Part shown: in pieces, positions 35,703-44,061 of the stretch
Layout: each line of letters opens with the position of its first letter
How positions within the stretch are numbered: the stretch's first letter is position 1
DNA from: Pseudomonadota bacterium
Lineage (GTDB): Bacteria > Pseudomonadota > Gammaproteobacteria > Steroidobacterales > JBCBZW01
DNA length: 64,000 nt
Assembly: GCA_039193195.1 (NCBI GenBank)
Contig: JBCCWS010000023.1
Location: 1 to 64,000 of the forward strand
Reading direction: 5' to 3'
Notes under the pieces: model-generated
Databases searched by the model: none
Seen by the model: only the letters and a program-made list of their open reading frames with translations
What the model was told of the DNA's origin: nothing
Made by a program: the position numbers and the translations under genes

Positions 35703-35867
35703 CTAGTGTCCTGAGTTGGAAGTTCGTTGATGAATTCGCACGCGAGTTTCTGTCCCTGAGCGCGGCGCGAGGACGAGCGTGGCAGGTCCCACGGGAGGAG
35801 GAGCAACGTGTTCAGGGGCGAAAAGGTGCCGCGAAGTCATCAACGAACTTCTAACTCAGGACACTAG
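35703..35867. mobile_element. MITE-like element, family 1, copy 2
   Basis: This 165-bp copy is nearly identical to 29952-30114 and in the same direct orientation. The left terminal repeat has one substitution (GAGTTGG for GAGTTAG), and there are a few internal differences, including short length changes. Again CTAG forms both ends. It sits upstream of the hydrolase/membrane fusion gene. Confidence 0.9.
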
Positions 35868-36189
35868 CGTTCCACCGCTCACTCGCCCCGGCTGCATCGA
35901 CCTCATCGTGGCCACCACGTCCACCGCCTAACTCCTTTGTCGGATCGAGTGGCTCGCGTTTTGGGAAGTTGGGCTGCGCGATCCCGACGGAGATAGACGC
36001 TGCTCCACTACCCCGAGCGCCAAGGCACCCTTCACGCCTCGCCGAGCATGGCAACCGCTACGCAACGCTGTTCGCTACACGACGATGGCGCGGCGCGAGA
36101 CGCCGTGCTCGCATCGAGCGCGCCCTTTAGGGTAGTGAGCGCGCGCAGTGAGCGTGTCAGTCCTCGGGCTCAGCGAGTCTTGGATCGCG
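35868..36189. other. Intergenic region
   Basis: These 322 bases between the MITE and the receptor stop codon show only short frames without family features. No terminator with a T-tract is obvious. Confidence 0.4.
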
Positions 36190-38430
36190 CTAATAGGAAA
36201 GCGCGAGCTCGACCCCCACCACCCGCGGCGCATCCACCGCGCCGAACAGCTGCCCGTCCACCGGGAAGAACGCGTTCGGGAAACCGCCGCCGCTGATCCG
36301 TCGCACGTCGGTCAGATTCTCCGCAAATAGGCGAAGCGACCAGCTGTCGCGCTCGTAACCCAGCTGCAGACCGAAGACCTCAACGGCCTCCTGCACGTCT
36401 AGGGCGCCCCGGGTGAACCCTGAGCGGTCGCCCTCGTCGAGCGCCGTCTCGCCGATGAAATTCACTTCCCCACGAAGGAACAGCCCATTGCCAAACGCAT
36501 AGCGGGCCGAGATGTTGGCATCGTACTGTGGTACGAGCTTCACGGGATTGCCCACGACCTGGGCAGCACTGCCGCGCGCGAACTCCGTGTACTGTGCTTC
36601 TACCCAGCCGAAGTTCGCTGTTAGCTGTAGGCGATCGATCGGTTGCCAGCTGCCCTCAAATTCGATTCCGTAACTCTCGATGGCGGCATCGGAGCCGATA
36701 AAGGACGTGGAAACGACGTTGCCCGCCTCATCAAGGAGAGCCGAAATCTCCTGGTAGTTATCCGCTTCGATGTAGAAGATCGCGCCCGCGAAGAAGGCCT
36801 TACCGGCCGGCTCCTGCCACTTCACTCCCGCTTCGTAGCTCCACAGCTCCTCCGACTCGTAGCGAATCACATCGTCCTGAAAACCGTCCTGGGCGGCCGT
36901 GAGGTTGAAGCCTCCCGGCAGATAGCCCTTGGCGACACTTGCATACAGCGTGAGCGTATCGCTCGGCTCGTAGCGCAGCGCGAAGCGCGGTAGCACTGCG
37001 TCGAATGTATCCTCCAAGGCGAGCTCGTCGAAGACGAAAACAGAGAAGCCAAGATCCAGTTCACCCGCTTGTTGGGTCGTTTCACGCTTGGCTCGATCGT
37101 AGCGAATGCCTACCGTGCCGGTGAGGCGCGGCAAGCTGGCGGGCGTGTAGCTCAAGGAGCCAAAAATACCAAGATCATCGCTGTTCAACCCTTGCTCGGG
37201 CGAGAAGTTGAAGTCGTCCAGGCCGCCTGGACCGACCAGCGAGCCGAGGATTAGGCTCTCCTCCTCGCTGTAGACGGACGCGCCGATCGTGTAGCGGAAG
37301 GGCCGATCTGCAGGCGATGAGAGGCGAAGCTCCGCGTTGACCAGCTCGTTCGAGTCAATCTGTGTGCCCGCGAGGAAGGGGCCGTTGGTGTTGTCGATGT
37401 CAAAGCCCCGGTCGTCGATATCCTCGCTGCGGTAGCTCAGGGAGAAATCAATCTCGCCGACGGCCGTGACGTAGTTTGCATTGAGCCCGGTCACGACCTC
37501 TTCAATCTGCGCCCGCTTTGGGGCGTCGTGAACGAAGCTGAAGTCACCCGCGCGCAGCTCCCCGTTCGCGGGAAAGGGACTGAAGGGGTTATTCGGGTCG
37601 AAGAGTATCCCGTCGCTGTACACGGCGTTGTAGCGTTCTAGATCGACAGGGAACCCGTCGAAGCGATAGATCCCGGGGGCGTCGGTGTCGATTACGTAGG
37701 CCGTGGCTCTCAAGGTGAAGGCGTCCGTGGGTGTCCAGCGCAGGCGGCCTTGCACAAAGAGCTCGTCGATCTGTCCCGGCCCCTGAGGCGTGGCACCAAT
37801 GTTCTCGAGGAAGTAATCACGATCGGAGTAGCGCGCAGCGACGGAGCCCGCCAGCACGTCTTTGACCAATGGCCCACCTAAGTAACCCTCAGCCTGGAAG
37901 GCCTCCCCCGTATCGAAGGTGCTCCCAGTGACCGCGATGTTCGATTCGAACTGATCGCTGGGCGGTCGGGTATTGATAAGGATCAGGCCGCTCTCGGTGT
38001 TCGCACCGTATAGCGTCGACTGGGGACCGCGCAGCACCTCCACCGACTCCAGCTGCGTGAGCACCGAGTTGCTGAGCTCCCGGAACGGGATCCCATCGAT
38101 GTACACCGCTGCGCGATTGACGATGAACGGGTTCGACTCCACGCCGCGAATGGACACGTACACGGCTCCGAGGGGGCTAGAGTCGTTGAACTGCACGTTA
38201 GGCGCGAGATCGTCAAGACGGCGGATATCAGTCACCCGCGCATCGCGCAGCGCTTGCTCGCCGATCACCGTCACCGCCACGTCTGCATCCTGGAGCGTCG
38301 TGTCCTGCTTGGTCCCAGTCACGATGATGTTCTCAAGCACGGGCGTCTCATCGACCGCCTGTGCGCCGGCGCCGACGCCCCCTAAGATGCCGCTACACAC
38401 AAGCCCAACTAATGTTCCTGATCGCCTCAT
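36190..38430 (-). CDS. TonB-dependent receptor, siderophore type
   Basis: The 746-residue outer-membrane receptor starts at ATG 38430 (GGGAG upstream) with a signal peptide through AGAQA. The TonB box region is ENIIVTGTKQ. The plug has VSIRGVESNPF, AAVYIDGIPF and the diagnostic VEVLRGPQSTLYG. The barrel ends RVVGVELALSY. There is no STN domain, so it is a transporter rather than a transducer. A perfect Fur-box palindrome lies 29 bp upstream (38459-38473), and a PchR-like AraC regulator is encoded next upstream on the same strand. Together these indicate iron-siderophore uptake; the siderophore cannot be named from sequence. Confidence 0.92.
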   Translation of the reverse strand: MRRSGTLVGLVCSGILGGVGAGAQAVDETPVLENIIVTGTKQDTTLQDADVAVTVIGEQALRDARVTDIRRLDDLAPNVQFNDSSPLGAVYVSIRGVESNPFIVNRAAVYIDGIPFRELSNSVLTQLESVEVLRGPQSTLYGANTESGLILINTRPPSDQFESNIAVTGSTFDTGEAFQAEGYLGGPLVKDVLAGSVAARYSDRDYFLENIGATPQGPGQIDELFVQGRLRWTPTDAFTLRATAYVIDTDAPGIYRFDGFPVDLERYNAVYSDGILFDPNNPFSPFPANGELRAGDFSFVHDAPKRAQIEEVVTGLNANYVTAVGEIDFSLSYRSEDIDDRGFDIDNTNGPFLAGTQIDSNELVNAELRLSSPADRPFRYTIGASVYSEEESLILGSLVGPGGLDDFNFSPEQGLNSDDLGIFGSLSYTPASLPRLTGTVGIRYDRAKRETTQQAGELDLGFSVFVFDELALEDTFDAVLPRFALRYEPSDTLTLYASVAKGYLPGGFNLTAAQDGFQDDVIRYESEELWSYEAGVKWQEPAGKAFFAGAIFYIEADNYQEISALLDEAGNVVSTSFIGSDAAIESYGIEFEGSWQPIDRLQLTANFGWVEAQYTEFARGSAAQVVGNPVKLVPQYDANISARYAFGNGLFLRGEVNFIGETALDEGDRSGFTRGALDVQEAVEVFGLQLGYERDSWSLRLFAENLTDVRRISGGGFPNAFFPVDGQLFGAVDAPRVVGVELALSY

Positions 38431-38458
38431 AGCTTGGCTCCCAATCAGCTTCAATAAA

Positions 38459-38473
38459 TGAGAATAATTCTCA
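38459..38473. promoter_or_regulatory. Fur box of the siderophore receptor
   Basis: TGAGAATAATTCTCA is a perfect 7-1-7 palindrome, differing from the TGATAAT-N-ATTATCA Fur core by one base per arm. It lies just upstream of the receptor's ribosome-binding site, where bound Fur would block transcription when iron is sufficient. Confidence 0.85.
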
Positions 38474-38560
38474 GAGCGAGCAGGGAGACAGGCAAGCAAT
38501 ACCGTGTTCGTGACCGGGACTTTGGCCTACGCGATCGGGACGGTTCCCCGACGGACCGGG

Positions 38561-39421
38561 CTAAGCGAACAAGCGGCTCGGCGAGAATCCGTACTGGCGC
38601 TTGAAAGCGGTTGAGAAAGCATTGGGTGTGTAGCCGACCAACAAGGCCGCGGCCTTTACGCTAGCGCCCTCGCCGATCAGGCGAACGGCTTCCTCCATAC
38701 GCCGGCGGGCGAGGTAGACACCGATGCTCTCGCCAAACACCCGGCGAAAAGCACGCGTGGCCTGATGGATATTGGAGGGGTTGCCGCCTGCCAGCTCCTC
38801 CAAGCGATGGGACTTACTGAGATCGGCTTCGATCGCATCGCGAACGCGGTGGGCGCGCTGCAGATCGATGGGTCGCGCATCCGGAGCCTGCGACGACGGG
38901 GAGGTCGATAGCTCCTGGGAGACTACGGCAAGCAGCTCCAGCGTCCGCGATTGGAATGCCAGTTGGCGCGCGTGGCCCTGAAACCAGGGATCGATCGGCG
39001 TTAGCAAGGAGGCCACCCTAAGCGCGGTAGCACCGCGAATCACGGCGATCGGCTTGTTGCTGACCGCAGAGGTAATCGCCGCCAGCGACGGGTCTTCGAG
39101 GGCCGCGTCCAATTCACCTAGGTGCCAGCCGAAAGAACGTGCCACCCCCCGGTTGATACGGGTGGTGAAGTGCGCACCCTCGGCTGGCACTGCCAACGCC
39201 GTGAGGATCGGCGCTCGCTCGCGGAAGCCGCCGCAACGCGCACTGCGGGTCTCGATGTCGGCCACCCCGAAAGCCACGTGCAGGCCCTGGGGCAGCACGG
39301 AATCGCTGTGGGCGACGGCGCCTTGCTCGCGAATCGATTGCCACGCCGTACCCGAGGCGGCCTCAGCCTGCTCGAAGCTGGAACCGAAGCGCGCGGCCAG
39401 GGCCTCTAGTCTATCGGGCAT
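38561..39421 (-). CDS. AraC-family transcriptional regulator, PchR-like
   Basis: The 286-residue protein (ATG 39421, GGAGAGAC upstream; TTG 39469 is a weaker alternative) has a ligand-binding N-terminal half with GLHVAFGVADIETR and INRGVARSFGWHLGELDAAL. The C-terminal half has the two AraC helix-turn-helix motifs: HRLEELAGGNPSNIHQATRAFR, and ASVKAAALLVGYTPNAFSTAFKRQYGFSPSRL. The layout matches PchR-type activators that bind ferric siderophores and switch on their receptors. It lies 131 bp upstream of the Fur box, on the same strand as the receptor. Confidence 0.88.
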   Translation of the reverse strand: MPDRLEALAARFGSSFEQAEAASGTAWQSIREQGAVAHSDSVLPQGLHVAFGVADIETRSARCGGFRERAPILTALAVPAEGAHFTTRINRGVARSFGWHLGELDAALEDPSLAAITSAVSNKPIAVIRGATALRVASLLTPIDPWFQGHARQLAFQSRTLELLAVVSQELSTSPSSQAPDARPIDLQRAHRVRDAIEADLSKSHRLEELAGGNPSNIHQATRAFRRVFGESIGVYLARRRMEEAVRLIGEGASVKAAALLVGYTPNAFSTAFKRQYGFSPSRLFA

Positions 39422-39593
39422 AGGAATGGGTCTCTCCGCGATGGTCGAGTCGATACGCCTGGATTCCAAAATTATGCCCTGTTCTTCCTATCGCCGCGAT
39501 CCGTAGCTGCTGCCTAGCGACCCGCATGTGCGTAGCATGCCGACGATCTTGGAGAGTGCTGAGTCGAAGCAGTGCAGTGGGTGGTGGGTATCG

Positions 39594-40802
39594 ATGAGCG
39601 ATAGGGCTGATGTATTCATCTCGGGCGGCGGCATCGCTGGCCTCATGGCTGCGCTGCTGTTCGGCCGGGCAGGCTTCCAGGTCATCTGCGTCGATCCCGT
39701 GCCACCGGTCACCGACCGTGAGGCGCCAGGCGCCGATCTGCGCTCGACGGCGTTCCTGCAACCGGCTCGACGCACGCTCGAGAAAGCGGGCATTTGGCCC
39801 CACGTCGCCACCTACGCGACGCCCCTGCAAGTGATGCGCCTGCTCGATGTCAGCACCAGCCCGCCTAAGTGTCGTGATTTCGATGCTCGTGACGTTTCCA
39901 CCCAGCCATTCGGCTGGAATCTGCCGAACTGGCTAATGCGACGAGAGCTGCTGAACGCCATCGACGACGCCCCTAACGTCGAGCTGCGCGTCGGGGTCGG
40001 CCTGGCAGCGCTGCGCGAGATCGACGGTAGCAAGCAGGCAAGGGTGGTGGATCTAAGCGACGGCACGGCGGTGCAGGCACCATTGGTCATCGGCGCCGAC
40101 GGGCGAGACTCGCCCACCCGGAAGGCGATCGGCGTACAAGCCAATCGCGTGCCCTTCGGGCAAAAGGCCCTCGCCTTTGCCGTTACCCACCCCGAGCCGC
40201 ACCAAAACGTATCGACGGAGGTGCACGATACGGGAGGACCGTTCACGTTGGTGCCTCTGGCCGATGTGGGCGATCAGCACGCCTCGGCGATCGTCTGGAT
40301 GGATCGGGCCGAGGTGGCGGAGGCGATGATGGCGCTGGACACAGCTGCCTTCGAACTCGCCATGACCGAACGTTCTCATCAGGTACAGGGGCCGCTCAAG
40401 CTCGCGTCCCAGCGTACGATTTGGCCGATCATCACCCAACTATCGGAGCGCTTCTTCGGCCCTCGCGTTGCGCTCGTGGCCGAAGCCGCGCACGTCGTGC
40501 CGCCGATCGGTGCGCAGGGGCTGAATATGTCCCTTGCTGATCTCGCCGCCCTATGCGATCTAGCGCGCACCTACGGAACGGAAGGACTCGGCAGCGAACA
40601 GATGCTACGCCGCTACCATAGCGCGCGCTTTGCGGACGTGGCGGCGCGCCTCGCCGGTATCTTCGCCCTGAACCAGGCATCTATGCTGAAACTTCCGCTC
40701 CTTCGCCAGGCGCGCGCTCATGCGATGACGGGCCTGCACGATCTACCGCCCCTGCGCCGCACGCTGATGCGCCTAGGGCTAGGTGCACAGCCCGCGCGCT
40801 AA
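39594..40802 (+). CDS. FAD-dependent monooxygenase, UbiH/Coq6 family
   Basis: The 402-residue flavoprotein starts at ATG 39594. The dinucleotide-binding motif is VFISGGGIAGLMAALLFGRAG (about residues 6-26). A central DG motif reads LVIGADGRDSPTRK, and the third FAD motif is VALVAEAAHVVPPIGAQGLNMSLADLAAL, in which the usual G-D-A-A-H is E-A-A-H. Family members hydroxylate the ubiquinone ring using oxygen and NAD(P)H. No other ubi gene is adjacent; a flavodoxin gene follows after 35 bp on the same strand. A specialised hydroxylase outside ubiquinone synthesis is equally possible. Confidence 0.85.
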   Translation: MSDRADVFISGGGIAGLMAALLFGRAGFQVICVDPVPPVTDREAPGADLRSTAFLQPARRTLEKAGIWPHVATYATPLQVMRLLDVSTSPPKCRDFDARDVSTQPFGWNLPNWLMRRELLNAIDDAPNVELRVGVGLAALREIDGSKQARVVDLSDGTAVQAPLVIGADGRDSPTRKAIGVQANRVPFGQKALAFAVTHPEPHQNVSTEVHDTGGPFTLVPLADVGDQHASAIVWMDRAEVAEAMMALDTAAFELAMTERSHQVQGPLKLASQRTIWPIITQLSERFFGPRVALVAEAAHVVPPIGAQGLNMSLADLAALCDLARTYGTEGLGSEQMLRRYHSARFADVAARLAGIFALNQASMLKLPLLRQARAHAMTGLHDLPPLRRTLMRLGLGAQPAR

Positions 40803-40837
40803 CCCGCTTTGTTCCTAAGTTCTCTGAGGAGTGACGA

Positions 40838-41293
40838 GTGAATATTTCAATCATGTACGGCACAGAATCCGGCAACGCCGAATCGCTGGCCGACTTCCTC
40901 CGTAAGCAGCTCGACGATGAGCACCAGATCTACGTGGACGATCTTGCGAACGTAGACCCGTCCTACCTGCCCACGGACCAGTTCTACATCTTCATTTGCT
41001 CGACCTTCGGCGACGGCGAGCTACCCTCCTCCGCGCAACCTTTCGCCGCCCGCCTGGAGAAGGACCAGCCGGACCTTTCAGCCATTGAGTTCGGCATCTT
41101 CGGCATGGGCGACAGTGCCTTCGCCGGCACCTTCAACTTCGGTCCCAAACTGCTGACGGAGCTGCTGAGCACGCGCGGCGCGAAGCAGGTAGGCGAGCGC
41201 TTCGAGCACGATGCATCCGGCTACGTCGCGATGGAAGACGCCATCGTGCCGTGGGCCAAGGAGGTGCTAGCCGCCCGTGAGGCGGCCAGCTGA
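40838..41293 (+). CDS. Flavodoxin-like electron carrier (MioC type)
   Basis: The 151-residue protein begins at GTG 40838 behind GAGGAGTGA. The FMN phosphate loop is MYGTESGNAESLADFL (residues 6-21). The isoalloxazine-binding loops are STFGDGELPSSA and FGMGDSAFAGTFNFG. Size and loop style resemble short-chain flavodoxins and MioC. The gene is convergent with acsF (4 bp between stops) and just downstream of the FAD monooxygenase, so it may donate electrons to either oxygen-dependent enzyme. That partnership is inference. Confidence 0.88.
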   Translation: MNISIMYGTESGNAESLADFLRKQLDDEHQIYVDDLANVDPSYLPTDQFYIFICSTFGDGELPSSAQPFAARLEKDQPDLSAIEFGIFGMGDSAFAGTFNFGPKLLTELLSTRGAKQVGERFEHDASGYVAMEDAIVPWAKEVLAAREAAS

Positions 41294-41297
41294 TCGA

Positions 41298-42428
41298 TCA
41301 GTACGCCGGCTGCAGGCGCGTACTGGCCGGCACCTCGTTGCGGATCGCCGGAATCGTCAGGAGCGAGAAGAAGGCGGCCGCCGCCCGTGCCGACGCGCCG
41401 ATGCGCTTAAACAGCTTGCCTTGCTCCTTCGCCTCGGCCAGATCCACGCTCGCACGCTGCAGGGCCTTCAGGCCCGGCAGCCAGCGCGGATGATCGATAT
41501 CCACGATCACCGGGAAGACCTGCTTGGAAATCTCGCTGGTCTTCTCGAACACCGAGTGGGCGTACCACTGCGTGTCGACGCCTAGGGCCTGGTGGAAGAC
41601 CGGTCGCTGATGGTCTCGCACGAACATCGTGGCGTAGACCGCCGTAATGAAGAACTTGATCCACAGCACGTTGTGGCCGCTGGTGAGCTTGGGATCGGTC
41701 TTCATGAGCAGGGCGAAGGCCTCGCCGTGGCCGAACTCATCGTTGCACCACTGCTCAAACCACTTGAAGATCGGATGGAAGCGGTGCTCGGGGTGCTTCT
41801 GCAGGTGACGGAAGATTGTAATGTAGCGGGCGTAACCGATCTTTTCTGATAGGTAAGTGGCGTAGTAGATGAACTTCGGCTGGAAGTGCGTGTACTTCTT
41901 CTTCTCCGTGAGGAAGCCAAGGTTGACGGCGATTCCCGCCTCGCGCAGCGCATCGTTGATGAACCCCGCATGGCGAGCTTCATCCCGCGCCATGAGCTGG
42001 AAGAGCGTAGTGATGTCCTCGTTGGTGCCGCGGCGCTTCATCTCCTTGTAGAGCACGCAGCCTGAGAACTCAGCGGTGCAGGAGGAGATGAGGAAATCGA
42101 TGAACTCGGCCTTCAGGCGGGGCTCCATCCCGTCCCAGTCGACCTTGTCCCAGTCTTCGTTCTTCTTGAAGTGGCCTCTATTGGGGTCCGACTTCATGCG
42201 CGCGATCAGCGGATCCCACTCGTGGCGCACGGGCGTAACGTCGACGGCGTCCAGCTTGTCGAAGTCCGTGGTGTAGAAGCGCGGCGTCAGCAGCGTGTCC
42301 TGCATCGCCACTGCCGTGGCGGCTTCACTGTCGATAATCGCCTGACGGTAGTTACCCGCGTCGAGCGCGTCCTCCACGCTGGATGCGTCAGCGGAGTGTT
42401 GGATCGGGGCGGAGGCAACGTCTTTCAT
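41298..42428 (-). CDS. acsF: Aerobic Mg-protoporphyrin IX monomethyl ester cyclase
   Basis: The 376-residue enzyme closes the isocyclic ring E of (bacterio)chlorophyll using oxygen. It is a membrane-associated diiron protein: SSCTAEFSGCVLYKEM carries Glu120, and LMARDEARHAGFIND carries the E-x2-H pair (Glu150, His153). NDEFGHGEAFALLM supplies the second E-x2-H. The N-terminal TLLTPRFYTTDFDKLD and the KKKYTHFQPKF stretch are also typical of AcsF. The ATG overlaps the stop of the upstream small gene by ATGA. No other bacteriochlorophyll or reaction-centre gene is in the window, so acsF stands outside, or at a distance from, a photosynthesis cluster. Control by the TGT-N12-ACA box at 42857-42874 is likely. 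Confidence 0.93.
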   Translation of the reverse strand: MKDVASAPIQHSADASSVEDALDAGNYRQAIIDSEAATAVAMQDTLLTPRFYTTDFDKLDAVDVTPVRHEWDPLIARMKSDPNRGHFKKNEDWDKVDWDGMEPRLKAEFIDFLISSCTAEFSGCVLYKEMKRRGTNEDITTLFQLMARDEARHAGFINDALREAGIAVNLGFLTEKKKYTHFQPKFIYYATYLSEKIGYARYITIFRHLQKHPEHRFHPIFKWFEQWCNDEFGHGEAFALLMKTDPKLTSGHNVLWIKFFITAVYATMFVRDHQRPVFHQALGVDTQWYAHSVFEKTSEISKQVFPVIVDIDHPRWLPGLKALQRASVDLAEAKEQGKLFKRIGASARAAAAFFSLLTIPAIRNEVPASTRLQPAY

Positions 42429-42721
42429 ACCGACACCTTCTCTGAGAACGAATACTCAAACAGCTCGAAGCACTCGAGGTCGCCCGTGAGGCGAGTCCAG
42501 AACTGCTCCAGCTTGGAGGCGCGCGTGATCGTGGCGGTGCGCGACTCGCGAACGACTTCGCCGTACGGCGCCATGACGGGGGGGCCGTGAACAAGCACCT
42601 CATCGCCGGGATGGATGATGGCCCCGTTTAGAAACTTCAGGTGGGCGTGGAGGCTATCGAAACAGTGGCTGACTTCGATCTCGCAGGGGGCGGTTTCGGT
42701 GGTGCGCGTTAGCAGTCCCAT
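42425..42721 (-). CDS. Small protein translationally coupled to acsF
   Basis: The 98-residue protein starts at ATG 42721 (AGAGG upstream; GTG 42724 is adjacent) and its TGA overlaps the acsF ATG. It has no signal or membrane helix. Readable features are EIEVSHCFDSLHAHLKFLNG, HPGDEVLVHGPPV and YGEVVRESRTATITRAS. From memory, proteins of this size and position lie between puhC and acsF in photosynthesis gene clusters and are annotated as hypothetical. A role in cyclase assembly or as a third cyclase subunit is plausible but unproven. Confidence 0.7.
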   Translation of the reverse strand: MGLLTRTTETAPCEIEVSHCFDSLHAHLKFLNGAIIHPGDEVLVHGPPVMAPYGEVVRESRTATITRASKLEQFWTRLTGDLECFELFEYSFSEKVSV

Positions 42722-42835
42722 CACATACCTCTAGTGCATAGACGCGTGCGAGGGGGTCCGGGCGGCGCTGCTAGTGCGCGCGGCGGCCACGATCCACTCG
42801 CCAGGGGTCTCGTTGGTCTAGACCCTCTGTCGTCA

Positions 42836-42874
42836 ACTATATGGGTCACAAAGCACTGTAAACTTGATGTTACA
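42836..42874 (-). promoter_or_regulatory. acsF-unit promoter with overlapping PpsR/CrtJ-type operator
   Basis: TGTAAACTTGATGTTACA (42857-42874) is a TGT-N12-ACA palindrome with perfect TGTAA/TTACA arms. Read on the minus strand, its end supplies a -35-like TTTACA (42862-42857), followed after 15 bases by TATAGT (42841-42836). The operator would cover the -35 region, as expected for a PpsR/CrtJ repressor. The 15-bp spacer is short. The site also lies 213 bp upstream of the divergent methyltransferase. Confidence 0.6.
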
Positions 42875-43086
42875 CCACACCGCGCGCCGGTTGCACTCCA
42901 GGGCGATAAGGAGAAACCGAGGGGCGGTAGCGCCTGTCGAACAAGAATGAGAATCTTTTGCTTTTGGGTGCAGGCTGCTATAAGGCTGACCCCTGCGATT
43001 CGATCCATGACGCGAAGAGTCGCAACTTGGCATCACGGATCCCCAAGAGTCGCTGGATGAGCACCACCGGGCACATGGAGCGAGCG

Positions 43087-43944
43087 ATGCACACGGATTG
43101 GTCTGGTGAGCGCGGACTTAAATGGCGCGCAAACCTGGGGGCCATGGAGGCGATGCTCGCGCCTGTGGACGCCCCCCTGCTACGCGCCCTCCAGGTGGAC
43201 ACGCCAGCTGCCGTTGCGGATGTCGGCTGCGGTGGCGGCGATACCGCCCGCCGGCTCGCCGAGGATGCCCCGGCCGGCTCGCGGGTGGACGGCTTCGATA
43301 TCTCAGCTGAGTTGATCGAGGCAGCCAACCACCGGCGACGAGCGCAGAACAGCAGTCGCTTGTCCTATCAGGTCGCGGATGTCGCCGTCACGCTAGCCGA
43401 CGCCCCCTACGATCGGCTCACCTCGCGCTTCGGCGTGATGTTCTTCGAAGATCCCCCGGCCGCCTTCGCCAACCTCACCCGTTGGCTAAAACCGGACGGA
43501 CGCTTTGCGTTTGCCGTGTGGGGAGCCTTGGCTGACAACCCTTGGATCCGGGAGGTCTACGAGACCGTCGCGCAGCTGATAGAGCTGCCGCCCCCCCTAC
43601 CCGATACGCCCGGTCCGTTTCGATACGCCGACCCGATGGCCTTCGTGTCCTTGCTAGAGACCGCCGGCTTCGCGGGCTTGAAAGCCGAGGCCTGGCGCGG
43701 CGAACTCGCCGTTGGAGGCGGGGTAGCGGCGCAAGATGCTGCGCGATTTGCCCTAGGCTCCTTCGGCGTCGCCCAACCCCTGCAGAGCCAGCCAACGCTG
43801 CTCGCGCGCGCCGAACAGACCCTTACCACTCGCTACCAGGCCTGCCAGCGTGAGGGCGTGGTCCGCGCGTTCGCCTCGGTCCACATCGTCAGTGGCGGTT
43901 TACCAGACGCCACTCGCCCCTCACAACGGACAGCCCCCTTGTGA
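43087..43944 (+). CDS. Class I SAM-dependent methyltransferase
   Basis: The 285-residue protein starts at ATG 43087 with GGAG at 43077-43080; the frame is open upstream with other possible starts at 43057 and 43075. The SAM-binding motif I is AAVADVGCGGGDTARRLAE, followed by the acidic turn VDGFDISAELIEAA and motif IV PYDRLTSRFGVMFFEDP. It resembles UbiE/arsenite-type small-molecule methyltransferases. The substrate is unknown. It is divergent from the acsF unit and shares that control region. Confidence 0.87.
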   Translation: MHTDWSGERGLKWRANLGAMEAMLAPVDAPLLRALQVDTPAAVADVGCGGGDTARRLAEDAPAGSRVDGFDISAELIEAANHRRRAQNSSRLSYQVADVAVTLADAPYDRLTSRFGVMFFEDPPAAFANLTRWLKPDGRFAFAVWGALADNPWIREVYETVAQLIELPPPLPDTPGPFRYADPMAFVSLLETAGFAGLKAEAWRGELAVGGGVAAQDAARFALGSFGVAQPLQSQPTLLARAEQTLTTRYQACQREGVVRAFASVHIVSGGLPDATRPSQRTAPL

Positions 43945-44061
43945 ACGCGCAGCCTCCCTCATCCTATTGAAAAAATTAGGCGACGGCCGAGCGGCGAGGC
44001 ACAAGCCTATGCCGGCGAGGGCGCGGCACACCACGGCGAGGAGCGAGTCGCTAGCCCCTCC

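Noticed and set aside
35851-36054. Minus-strand 67-codon frame running into the MITE
   Set aside because: It ends within the terminal repeat of the mobile element and has no domain.
42958-43086. Longer start for the methyltransferase
   Set aside because: The region resembles leader sequence; ATG 43087 has the best-spaced GGAG and the SAM fold begins shortly after.
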